Assembly (NCBI GenBank): GCA_022641835.1
Contig: CP048716.1
Coordinates: 248,001 to 312,000 of the forward strand
Length of the DNA: 64,000 nt
Direction of reading: 5' to 3'
Source of the DNA: Petasospora fabianii
Lineage: Eukaryota; Ascomycota; Saccharomycetes; Phaffomycetales; Wickerhamomycetaceae
Below, piece by piece: positions 10,908-18,743 of the stretch. Each line of letters opens with the position of its first letter. Position 1 is the first letter of the stretch. The notes beneath the pieces are model-generated. The model was not told the DNA's origin, made no database searches, and saw nothing but the letters and a program-made list of their open reading frames with translations. Position numbers and translations under genes: made by a program.

Positions 10908-12011
10908 TCATTCGTAGACAATGTATTTTTTCAAATGCTCTGGAACCGAGCTGTACAAGTTCTTTGATTCGAGCCACTTTTTGGAGAAAATACGATCACT
11001 GTACTTGTGGCCAGAGTCAGCGAGCACAGTGACAATGTTAGAGCCCTCTGGCAAGTCCTTGGCAACTTTTGCTGCAGCAACAACATTAAGCGCACCAGTA
11101 CCACCAAGGTACAACCCTTCCTCATCCAAAAGTCTGTAAATCATAGCAATGGTCTCTTCATCAGGAACAAAGACGGCACCATCCACGGTATCAATGTCTT
11201 GAGCCAAATTATCAGTGATTCTTCCCTGACCGATACCCTCGGTGAATGATCCACCTTGTCTATCGAGACTCTTACCACCGGAAGTCACATATGAGTAGAC
11301 ACAAGAGCCCGGCGGATCAGCTGGGAAGGCCTTGACTCTACCACCAGAGACGTCCTTCAAGTATCTTGTGACACCGGAGAAGGTACCACCAGTACCAGTC
11401 GAGCAAGTGAAAGCATCAACTTTACCATCCAGCTGCTTCCAGATCTCAGGGCCAGTAGTCTCAATGTGTGCTTGTCTGTTAGCCAAGTTATCAAACTGAT
11501 TGGCCCACACAGCGTTGTCAAGACTCTCAGCGTGTCTTCTGGCCTTATGGTTGAAGTTCTCTGGATCATCATATGGCTTTGGTGGAACTGGGAACACCTC
11601 AGCGCCAAGGTTCGCTAGTGTATCCATCTTGCTTTGAGCCTGGGTGTTTGGGATGTAAATGATCAAGTTGTATCCTCTGCTGCGGCAGATGTGAGCCAAG
11701 CCGATACCGGTGTTACCAGCTGTGGATTCCACAACGGTACCACCTGCCTTGAGCAGACCCCTATCTTCGGCATCCTTGATCAAGTAGAGAGCAGCACGGT
11801 CCTTGATGGAACCACCTGGGTTTTGAAACTCGGCCTTACCGTAAATGTTTCTACCGAGCTCTTCACTAAGTTTCACCAACTTGATCAATGGGGTATTCCC
11901 CACAGCTCCAGAGATACCATTTTCTGAGACGATGGGCTTGAAGGCGTTTCGCAGCCTGTTACAAGTACTGAAGGACCTTATCAGTGTCTTGGTGAGCATT
12001 GTCGATGACAT
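10908..12011 (-). CDS. MCY1: Cysteine synthase-like PLP enzyme, mitochondrial
   Basis: Member of the beta-family of PLP enzymes (O-acetylserine sulfhydrylase type). 367 residues. PLP is expected on Lys70 in [11 protein letters not shown]; the substrate loop is S-T-A-G-N-T-G-I-G, and the phosphate-binding Gly loop is [10 protein letters not shown]. The N-terminus ([16 protein letters not shown]) is a typical mitochondrial targeting sequence. Closest match from memory is S. cerevisiae Mcy1 (YGR012W) and the true cysteine synthases of other fungi. In S. cerevisiae cysteine is made mainly by transsulfuration, so real activity here needs testing. A perfect Cbf1 box lies 85 bases upstream, which fits sulfur control. 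A second in-frame ATG lies four codons downstream. Confidence 0.92.
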   Translation of the reverse strand: MSSTMLTKTLIRSFSTCNRLRNAFKPIVSENGISGAVGNTPLIKLVKLSEELGRNIYGKAEFQNPGGSIKDRAALYLIKDAEDRGLLKAGGTVVESTAGNTGIGLAHICRSRGYNLIIYIPNTQAQSKMDTLANLGAEVFPVPPKPYDDPENFNHKARRHAESLDNAVWANQFDNLANRQAHIETTGPEIWKQLDGKVDAFTCSTGTGGTFSGVTRYLKDVSGGRVKAFPADPPGSCVYSYVTSGGKSLDRQGGSFTEGIGQGRITDNLAQDIDTVDGAVFVPDEETIAMIYRLLDEEGLYLGGTGALNVVAAAKVAKDLPEGSNIVTVLADSGHKYSDRIFSKKWLESKNLYSSVPEHLKKYIVYE

Positions 12012-12095
12012 GGATGTTTCATCTGGGTGAAAAGGTGGACGAGCAGAGAGTAAAGCCCGCCGATAACTCTAGGAAGTCATTGGTCCAACACCAGA

Positions 12096-12103
12096 TCACG
12101 TGA
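12096..12103. promoter_or_regulatory. Cbf1-type E-box TCACGTGA
   Basis: Perfect 8-base palindrome 85 bases upstream of the MCY1 ATG. In S. cerevisiae the Cbf1-Met4-Met28 complex uses this sequence in sulfur amino-acid genes. Other CACGTG cores seen in the window (near 21922, 25202 and 51042) lack the full palindrome. Confidence 0.65.
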
Positions 12104-12171
12104 AATATCGTATCTCTGGAGCCTTATGTCAGCGTAGACTACTTCATGAGATAAGCACCAATGGGGTCCCC

Positions 12172-12185
12172 AAAAAAAAAAAAAA
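12172..12185. repeat. Poly(dA) tract
   Basis: Run of 14 A between MCY1 and the small gene at 12193. Poly(dA:dT) tracts commonly exclude nucleosomes in yeast promoters; it may also be unstable in length. Confidence 0.8.
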
Positions 12186-12192
12186 CCATCTT

Positions 12193-12477
12193 TCATCCGG
12201 ACACCACACGGAAACCTCCTTCGGTGGCCGTACCAGACAAGATCTGGGTTGTTGATCCTCGACTCCTCAAAACTGACATAGCCTCAATATGCGGGATAAA
12301 GTGTCTATAGAGCGTCCTTGTCGGCTTGTTGTTAATTATTTGAAGCTGGGGAAGCACTTTGTAGAGGGGAGTGTTGTGCTCATAACTAGAGCCTTCTAAG
12401 AAAGAGTCGTTCGTGGGTGGCTCGCTGAACAAGCCACTGGTCTTCTCGTCGTAGCTCGTAATTGTTTCATCGCGCAT
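12193..12477 (-). CDS. Small protein of unknown function (94 aa)
   Basis: An ATG-started frame of 94 codons on the strand of MCY1 and divergent from KCH1. Codon choice looks like that of the neighbours (AAG for Lys, GGT/GGC for Gly, AAC for Asn). The N-terminal half is acidic and serine-rich. The second half has a denser segment (P-L-Y-K-V-L-P-Q-L-Q-I-I-N-N-K-P, then R-T-L-Y-R-H-F-I-P-H-I-E-A-M). No signal peptide or membrane segment. I do not recognise it. It could be a chance frame, but it fills a gap otherwise too long for one promoter. Confidence 0.45.
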   Translation of the reverse strand: MRDETITSYDEKTSGLFSEPPTNDSFLEGSSYEHNTPLYKVLPQLQIINNKPTRTLYRHFIPHIEAMSVLRSRGSTTQILSGTATEGGFRVVSG

Positions 12478-12787
12478 GTAGAGGGTATATTTAGTACAGG
12501 AGAGAATGTCGCAGGTTTGTTTCGTGCCTCCATTTCTCCTTGGTACAAGTTCCTATAATCAAAGTGTCCATCCTCTCCCTTCTCTTCTTCTTCGAAACAT
12601 CACCGCTTTCTTTAGCCAAATCCTCTCCTTTACACCACTTTACCCCAGGCCAAGTTCATCCCTTGTAAAGACCCAAACGCGTCTTTATTTACACCATCGT
12701 CCTCTGAGATTGAGCGCCGTACCACCTTCATCCACCACACCTCATACACACCCCACACCCGTCCTCTAGCTTCTCAAGTGGTACAAC
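12478..12787. other. KCH1 promoter, pyrimidine-rich
   Basis: 310 bases between divergent genes. The half nearer KCH1 is strongly C/T-rich on the plus strand, as in many yeast 5' leaders. One ACGCGT lies at 12677-12682, which alone is weak evidence for cell-cycle control. Confidence 0.55.
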
Positions 12788-14458
12788 ATGGGAATCTTCA
12801 AATCTCATTGGGAAAGAGATGTTGACAAGAACCTGTTTGACTACATCGAGATAGAGTACTTCCGCAACTACAAGTTCAGTACTATCAGAAACTACGCAGC
12901 CATTCTTGGTTTACTCTTCCTTCACATCGCACTCTATGCTGTTGATGTCTATACCTGTGTGAAGCTGCTAGCTTACAACCAGTGGTCTTCCGATATCCAG
13001 CCTTTCATCTCTTACAAGATCTCCAAATGGCTTTTTTCAGCATGCATAATCTGCTCTATGGTTCTCCTCATCTTTGATTCCATTCACGGCATCAGAATCT
13101 TCAGGACTCGCAATATCTCCCTCATATATACCAACAACTTTGCTAAGGTACTAAGATCGCTGAGGTATAAGTACCACTGTGTGTTGAATGAGATCAATCC
13201 ACCATCGAGGTTTGACAAAATTGCCTATTACACCTACTTCACACTCTCTGGTTCTAAGAAACTGATCCTTGCAGACTCACCAAGACAAGTCATCAACGCC
13301 CTGACACTCTGTTCTGTGCTTAATATGAAGGACGGGTCCACTGGGTTCTGGAAAACACTCGGGACCATGTACTCTAAGAACAGCAGTGAGGTGATCATCC
13401 TGTACTCCATGATTGCTTCCATCGGCATTTGGATCATTTTCATGATTCAGTTGTTCTTTGCTTTGATCTTCATGTTCCCCGTCTACCACAGAATAAGACA
13501 GGATGGTACAAAGAGTATGAGACAGTATGTCTGTATCAGAGTTGATGAGACTGTTAGAAAGCTTGCGAGAAGTTTCGCCAAGAAGAGATTGATGAAGGAG
13601 CATAGAAAGAGAGCAGAGGAAAAGCTTTACTTGGAAGAAACGCCGTCGTTCCCAGAGATTTCATCCTTACCGAACTTGCTGTCTCGTGATAATACATCTA
13701 CTAGCTTTTCAACTATACCAAGGGCCACCACCGCTGGGTCGATGTCGTCGCTCAACTCCACTAGCACAACAGACTCATCGAGGTCTGACACTGCACTCCA
13801 TGCTGACAAGAACCCATTCCATGATATCCATGCCCTGCCAAACTCCAGATCTAACATCACCATCACTGCACACACAGAGCCAGAAAAACCGAAGAAACTC
13901 CGGTATAAGGATGGATCCACTTCCTCACTGCTCACTCGTTACCATGAACCAAATACAGCACAGTCAATTTATGCCACACAGCCTCCGATGGCTCGCAAAC
14001 AACCACAACAACTCCCGACATCGAATCCATTTTACAACATTCCAGAGCGGGAAATGACGGGATCAGTTGCATCTTTCAACTCCAATGTCACGGGTCACAC
14101 ACCATATCAGGGCCAACCGTACAGTGGCCCACTCGACACCATCTACTCAAACCATGGAGATTTGACATCCTCACAGATACCTCTCAATCCATACCCAAAG
14201 CGTGAAATGTTCTTGGATGAGGAAAAATACATTGGTATGAGCACCGGACTTGATAATGAGTCTGATGAGGAGATCTTGAGAGATGACATGGCTGAGCAAA
14301 TTAGCTCAAGGGATGCTTTGGCGAATGATAGGGACTATGATAGTCTCTTAGACGAGGATGATACCCCTTTGTCGAGGTCACAAGTGAGACCAAGTTTGAT
14401 AATCAGGGCTAAGGATATGGAGAGCGAGAATTATTTCAAATTGAGACCACGCGCTTGA
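12788..14458 (+). CDS. KCH1: Low-affinity K+ transporter of the KCH1/PRM6 family
   Basis: Fungal plasma-membrane protein needed for K+ influx that supports Ca2+ signalling in S. cerevisiae. 556 residues. The first about 260 residues contain the conserved membrane part, with family motifs D-V-Y-T-C-V-K-L-L-A-Y-N-Q-W, I-H-G-I-R-I-F-R-T-R-N-I-S-L and S-P-R-Q-V-I-N-A-L-T-L. Hydrophobic segments lie at roughly 37-58, 84-104 and 205-231. The remaining half is a long cytosolic tail rich in Ser, Thr and acidic residues, likely heavily phosphorylated and poorly conserved. The ATG at 12788 begins a frame matching the family N-terminus. Confidence 0.9.
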   Translation: MGIFKSHWERDVDKNLFDYIEIEYFRNYKFSTIRNYAAILGLLFLHIALYAVDVYTCVKLLAYNQWSSDIQPFISYKISKWLFSACIICSMVLLIFDSIHGIRIFRTRNISLIYTNNFAKVLRSLRYKYHCVLNEINPPSRFDKIAYYTYFTLSGSKKLILADSPRQVINALTLCSVLNMKDGSTGFWKTLGTMYSKNSSEVIILYSMIASIGIWIIFMIQLFFALIFMFPVYHRIRQDGTKSMRQYVCIRVDETVRKLARSFAKKRLMKEHRKRAEEKLYLEETPSFPEISSLPNLLSRDNTSTSFSTIPRATTAGSMSSLNSTSTTDSSRSDTALHADKNPFHDIHALPNSRSNITITAHTEPEKPKKLRYKDGSTSSLLTRYHEPNTAQSIYATQPPMARKQPQQLPTSNPFYNIPEREMTGSVASFNSNVTGHTPYQGQPYSGPLDTIYSNHGDLTSSQIPLNPYPKREMFLDEEKYIGMSTGLDNESDEEILRDDMAEQISSRDALANDRDYDSLLDEDDTPLSRSQVRPSLIIRAKDMESENYFKLRPRA

Positions 14459-14742
14459 CGAGTTGGTCTTATCACTTTTTATGACGTTTATGTATTGCAT
14501 GTGTCCATCCCTCGTATCAGGCATGGACACGACAGGTTTAATAGAGACTTCATGACTATTAGTAACTTGTAAGGAGCTTTGATTTTCTGATGGTATTAAT
14601 AGCCAGCTAGTGATCCCCACCCTCGACCCAATATTTAGCGACTCTTGACGTGGATTGGCGTGTATGTACAGCACGTCAACTATTTACAATTTCCATAACG
14701 TTAAACCCATTAAAAACCAAACAGCAGCGTATTGACTATATC

Positions 14743-15095
14743 TTAGTTACCTTCCTTGAGCTTCTTCTGAGCCTCGTACTCAGCCTTAAGCTTAGCCAAC
14801 TCCTCCTCGGAGACTGGTGGGATTGGAATGTCGTCAAAGGTATCCTTTCCGAGGAAAGAATACGTGTAGAAGTAGACACTTGTTGTGATGGAGCTGAGGA
14901 TGACAAAGGCAACAGCGTTCTTCCAGAAATATGGACGACGGGCTCTGATCATGGCCGGTGTCATCTTGAACGTTCTTGGGTCATGGTATGGGGATTGTTT
15001 GCTGCAAGACATGTGTTAGTGGGGCATTTTCAAAGGGCTCAAAAGGGGAGGAATAGGACATACAGGATACTGAGTCTAAGTAATGACGATCTCAT
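14743..15095 (-). CDS. COA3: Cytochrome oxidase assembly factor 3, one intron
   Basis: Small inner mitochondrial membrane protein that works with Cox14 and Mss51 to couple Cox1 synthesis to complex IV assembly. Exons are 15095-15064 and 15001-14743, giving 96 residues. The core matches yeast Coa3 closely: [19 protein letters not shown], one membrane segment, [16 protein letters not shown] and a lysine-rich end. The intron (15063-15002, 62 nt) has GTATGT, CACTAAC and TTGCAG, and the junction makes a Leu codon. An ATG inside the intron (15012) is also in frame, giving an unspliced alternative start M-S-C-S-K-Q-S. The splice signals are too good to ignore, so I prefer the spliced form. Divergent from UTP18. 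Confidence 0.92.
15002..15063 (-). other. Intron of COA3
   Basis: 62-nt intron with consensus GTATGT, branch CACTAAC and TTGCAG. It contains an in-frame ATG at its 3' end that can mislead start choice. Confidence 0.87.
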
Positions 15096-15225
15096 CTTGG
15101 ATAGTGCGTGATCTATAGGGATTTATGCGTTATTTGTCACTTGCAAATTAGTGTTTATAAGTCGTTCGACTGTCTCCTCAGCAAAATTTGGCCTCGGTTC
15201 TCGAAGCCCAATTCGCGACTTCCGG

Positions 15226-15248
15226 CTCATCGCGGGAAATTTTTTTGA
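15226..15248 (+). promoter_or_regulatory. PAC and RRPE-like elements before UTP18
   Basis: CTCATCGC (15226-15233) is the PAC motif in reverse orientation. GAAATTTTTTTGA (15236-15248) resembles the RRPE. The pair marks ribosome-biogenesis promoters in S. cerevisiae, bound by Dot6/Tod6 and Stb3. The same 13-mer occurs before URB1 at 51088. Confidence 0.72.
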
Positions 15249-15321
15249 GCTTTGTGACATGAACTCTGGAGAAACACTAGCCCTTCGAGTTAGACAAACA
15301 ACCAATTTAGGCCATTCTATT

Positions 15322-16932
15322 ATGAGTGCTGAGCTCGTTATTAAGGAGGACATTGTCCCACCACCAAAGGATCAGGAGGAGCTCGACCTTGAGAAGCTTG
15401 TGTTTGGAGATCTCTCATCCTTTGAGTCAAATCTCAAGAATATTGATGCTCTCTACGACGAGTCAGAGGAGTACGAGTCCGGCTCAGATTACTCCAGTGA
15501 ATCTGACGAGGGGGATGGTCTTGAAAAAGTGAACGATGATCAGCTCTTCTTTGTTGATGACGGTGAAGACGAAGCAGAACCAATGGATCTTGATGAAGAG
15601 GAGAGTGAAGACGAAAGTGAAGATGAGAGCGAAGAGAGCGACGCATGGAACGACAGTGAAGATGAGCACATGAGCATATCTCTCCTACAAACAGATAGAC
15701 TTAAAAAGCTCAGAAAGACAGAGCAGGATGACACAATCAGCGGAAGACAGTACATCAGTCGACTCAGATCGCAATTCGAGAAGATCTACCCAAGACCACA
15801 ATGGGCAGATGCTGAGACCTCAGACTCCGAGGATAATAGCTCAGACGAGGACAATGACATAGAATCAGAGGACGAAGGAACTACAGAGTCTGGTGACATC
15901 AGGGCACTTGCCAAGATCCTGAAATCAGCTACTTCATTCAGAAACACCAAGGTTTCCAAACTGCTACCGCCAACAAAACTTGATATCACCAGAGTCAAAG
16001 ATGCCAATGAAAAGCACAGCTCCAAGGCTGCCATTCAGACCCTTTCCTTCCATCCAACACATCCACTTCTTCTCACTGGTGGTTATGATAAGACCGTGAG
16101 AGTTTACCACATTGACGGCAAGACGAACAATGTTGTCACGACCATCCACCTCAGGAACACACCAGTCCAGACTGCCCAGTTTAATCCAAATGCAGACAAT
16201 AACAAGATCTTTGCCGGTGGTAGAAGACGTTATATGTACTCTTGGGACTTACAAACGGGATCTGTGGAAAAGATCAGCAGAATGTATGGCCATGAACAAA
16301 CACAGAGATCCTTTGAGAACTTCAAGGTATCTCCAAAGGGAAGCTACATTGGTTTGACTGGTAATTCTGGTTGGATCAATGTTATCTCTGCCTCCACAAC
16401 ACAATGGGTTCGTGGCTTTAAGATTGAAGGAACGTTAGTTGACTTTGATTGGGGCCATGACGAGGATCTACTGATCGCCGTCAACTCCGCTGGCGATGTT
16501 TGGGAATTCAGCATGAAGACTGAGAAGGTTGTCAAGAAGTGGAGAGATGAGACTGGTGTCGGTATTACTAAGGTCAAACTTGGTGGAAAGAACAACAGAT
16601 GGTGCGCTATTGGAAGTTCGAGCGGTATTGTGACAGTATATGACAGAACAACGTCCACCAAGAAACCAATCGCCACACTGGCCCAACTCACGACGAGTAT
16701 CTCCTCTTTGGAGTTCAATGCCGATGGACAGATCCTGTGTATGGCAAGCAGAGCTAAAAAGGATGCTCTCAGACTTGTTCACTTGCCTAGTGGCAAGGTG
16801 TTCCAGAACTGGCCAACATCTGGCACCCCATTGGGTAAAGTCACCGCTGTTGCCTTCAGTCCAAACTCTGAGATGATTTGTGTAGGTAACGAAGCTGGTA
16901 AGGCTAGACTATGGAGACTTAACCACTACTAA
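15322..16932 (+). CDS. UTP18: U3 snoRNP/SSU processome WD-repeat protein
   Basis: Subunit of the UTP-B module of the small-subunit processome, required for 18S rRNA processing in the nucleolus. 536 residues. An acidic N-terminal half (D-D-Q-L-F-F-V-D-D-G, several Glu/Asp/Ser runs) is followed by R-L-R-S-Q-F-E-K-I-Y-P-R-P and a WD40 propeller ending in G-K-A-R-L-W-R-L-N-H-Y, all as in yeast Utp18. Two upstream in-frame ATG-like starts exist (ATG at 15259). I choose 15322 because M-S-A-E...V-P-P-P-K-D aligns with the yeast start and because 15259 would leave only 11 bases after the RRPE-like element. CTG at 15961 falls on a conserved Leu. Confidence 0.95.
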   Translation: MSAELVIKEDIVPPPKDQEELDLEKLVFGDLSSFESNLKNIDALYDESEEYESGSDYSSESDEGDGLEKVNDDQLFFVDDGEDEAEPMDLDEEESEDESEDESEESDAWNDSEDEHMSISLLQTDRLKKLRKTEQDDTISGRQYISRLRSQFEKIYPRPQWADAETSDSEDNSSDEDNDIESEDEGTTESGDIRALAKILKSATSFRNTKVSKLLPPTKLDITRVKDANEKHSSKAAIQTLSFHPTHPLLLTGGYDKTVRVYHIDGKTNNVVTTIHLRNTPVQTAQFNPNADNNKIFAGGRRRYMYSWDLQTGSVEKISRMYGHEQTQRSFENFKVSPKGSYIGLTGNSGWINVISASTTQWVRGFKIEGTLVDFDWGHDEDLLIAVNSAGDVWEFSMKTEKVVKKWRDETGVGITKVKLGGKNNRWCAIGSSSGIVTVYDRTTSTKKPIATLAQLTTSISSLEFNADGQILCMASRAKKDALRLVHLPSGKVFQNWPTSGTPLGKVTAVAFSPNSEMICVGNEAGKARLWRLNHY

Positions 16933-17125
16933 TGGTGACTGATATTGCATGTGGTGGTGGCCTTTGCTGCTGATCCACAAAACAATAAAATCTAATTGCA
17001 TGCTAAGATGCAGACAACTGTAAACTGATAACATACATTTTCATGCGTGTTGGGGAGACTACAAAATTAATACTACAGCTGCTTCTAAGCGAAAAGTAAA
17101 ACGACAAGTTGATTGAATCACCAGC

Positions 17126-18139
17126 TTACAATTTTGGAAGTGGTGGCAAAATCTCAATAGCGTAGTTATCTGGGTCCTTAATGAAGGCAATGTTCTTCAA
17201 CTTACCTTGGTTGTATCTGAGGCCCCAAGTGACAGAGTCACCAAACTTTGCATCAATGTCGTCGCAGAACTCTTGTGCGTCCTCAAGGGAGATACCAATG
17301 TGACCGTAACCCTGTGGCTGTTCGTTACCATTGTGGTACTTGAAGTCAGCCTGCTTCTCGGTACCATAGTTCCAGGTGAGCTCCAAGACACCCTCACGCT
17401 TTGCCTGGTCGTCACGAGACAGTGTGTTTTCGACAAAGGCCTGGTCGTGCTCGTAGCCGAGGAAGTAAAGGTTAAATTCGGCATCAGGGTTCTCTCTTGT
17501 GGAAAGAAGCTTCATACCAAGAACCTCACGATAGAATTTGAGAGACTTCTCAGGATCCTTGACTCTAATCATAGTGTGGTTGAACTTGTAAGAATCTCTG
17601 CTGGTTTTACCCTCGGCCTTGTTGATACCGTTCTCAATCAACTCAACCCAGTATCCATCTGGGTCGAGAGCAAATGCAATGTCCTTCTGTCTACCGTCGG
17701 ACAACTTCTTCTTGAACTGGACACCATCAGCGAGTAGCTTCTCACAGGCAGCCTCAATGTTGTCAACGGAGATACATGTGTGACCGAAACCTCTGTGTGG
17801 CTCCTCGTTACCATTGTTGATCTTGTAGTCAGGATCGTTCTCTGTACCGTAGTTGTGAGTCAGCTCAAGAACACCTTCTCTGTCAAATGGACCACGGGCA
17901 GCTGGGGCATTGGCTGGGTAGGCAAGGAAGTAAAGGTCGAACTTGGAATCTGGGAATTGTTTGTGGGAAATGAGTTCAAGACCAAAGTGCTTGGTGTAGA
18001 ATTCGACGGATCTCTTTGGATCCTTTACACGAAGACAAGTGTGGTTGAGCTTGAGGGTGGATTGCTTGGTGAAAGTCATTGTGGCGAACGGTCTGGTGGT
18101 GAAGTGAGCAGCCAATTGATTCAATCTTCTGATGAACAT
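17126..18139 (-). CDS. GLO1: Glyoxalase I (lactoylglutathione lyase)
   Basis: Converts the methylglyoxal-glutathione hemithioacetal to S-lactoylglutathione. Fungal enzymes are monomers with two fused glyoxalase domains, as here. In each half the four metal-ligand positions are kept (N-H-T then V-L-E-L-T then G-x-G-H then an E near the domain end), so both sites may be active. Two starts are possible. The ATG at 18139 adds an Arg-rich leader (M-F-I-R-R-L-N-Q-L-A-A-H-F-T-T-R-P-F-A) that looks mitochondrial, giving 337 residues. The ATG at 18079 gives a 317-residue cytosolic form close to the yeast length. I annotate the longer form. The frame further upstream has no ATG. Confidence 0.94.
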   Translation of the reverse strand: MFIRRLNQLAAHFTTRPFATMTFTKQSTLKLNHTCLRVKDPKRSVEFYTKHFGLELISHKQFPDSKFDLYFLAYPANAPAARGPFDREGVLELTHNYGTENDPDYKINNGNEEPHRGFGHTCISVDNIEAACEKLLADGVQFKKKLSDGRQKDIAFALDPDGYWVELIENGINKAEGKTSRDSYKFNHTMIRVKDPEKSLKFYREVLGMKLLSTRENPDAEFNLYFLGYEHDQAFVENTLSRDDQAKREGVLELTWNYGTEKQADFKYHNGNEQPQGYGHIGISLEDAQEFCDDIDAKFGDSVTWGLRYNQGKLKNIAFIKDPDNYAIEILPPLPKL

Positions 18140-18743
18140 AAAGGTTTTCTCTCTTATAAGCTTGCCGTAGTTGCTCACGGAGTTGCTCACGGAGTTGCAG
18201 TTGCTCAATGCCCAATAGCAACTCCGGTATTTTCGTTTCGATCGGAACGGCTGAACGTATTATGTCAGCGCTGTGCGATTAACGATACCCCTCCAACAGA
18301 CAATCATTGTAAGAGGATGAGGGCCTGACTCGTGTCAGCTGGTTGAGATCTTTTATTCATATATGTCGTTCCACCGTTCATAATTTTCACTCGAGTGACG
18401 TGGTGTACTAGTCCAGAGCTGGCGCATTCTAATTCCCCCAGACTGCTCCTATAGCTTGGAAATTCGAGTGTGAGCAGCCTTAGTGTAGTGAGATGGTAAT
18501 CGAATCATCAATCAGAAAAGAAAAAAAAATACATATGTATTTCAATCATAACATTTCGCCAAAAGGTATCCAGTACCTTTGGTGCGTCTCATCTCAATCC
18601 AGAGCTTAAACCATCTCCCTTATCCAAACCAATATCTGCAAACCTCAAAAATATTTAAAAGAAAAAAAAAAAAAAAAACATTAAAACATGAAAACCTCAT
18701 CGAAGTCGTAAAAGAATGTACTAGCCCACTTCAGTCATGCTTG
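18140..18743. other. GLO1 promoter with short tandem repeat and A-tracts
   Basis: 604 bases between two minus-strand genes. Just upstream of the GLO1 long start lies a 12-base tandem repeat (GTTGCTCACGGA, two copies near 18176-18199) followed by a partial copy, with GCAACTCC downstream able to pair with it. CCCCT near 18287 fits a stress-response element. A long poly(dA) run sits at about 18662-18678, toward the PPS1 3' end. No gene seen. Confidence 0.6.

Noticed and set aside
15259-15321. Upstream ATG for UTP18
   Set aside because: The added residues do not match the family, and the ATG is 11 bases from the promoter motif.
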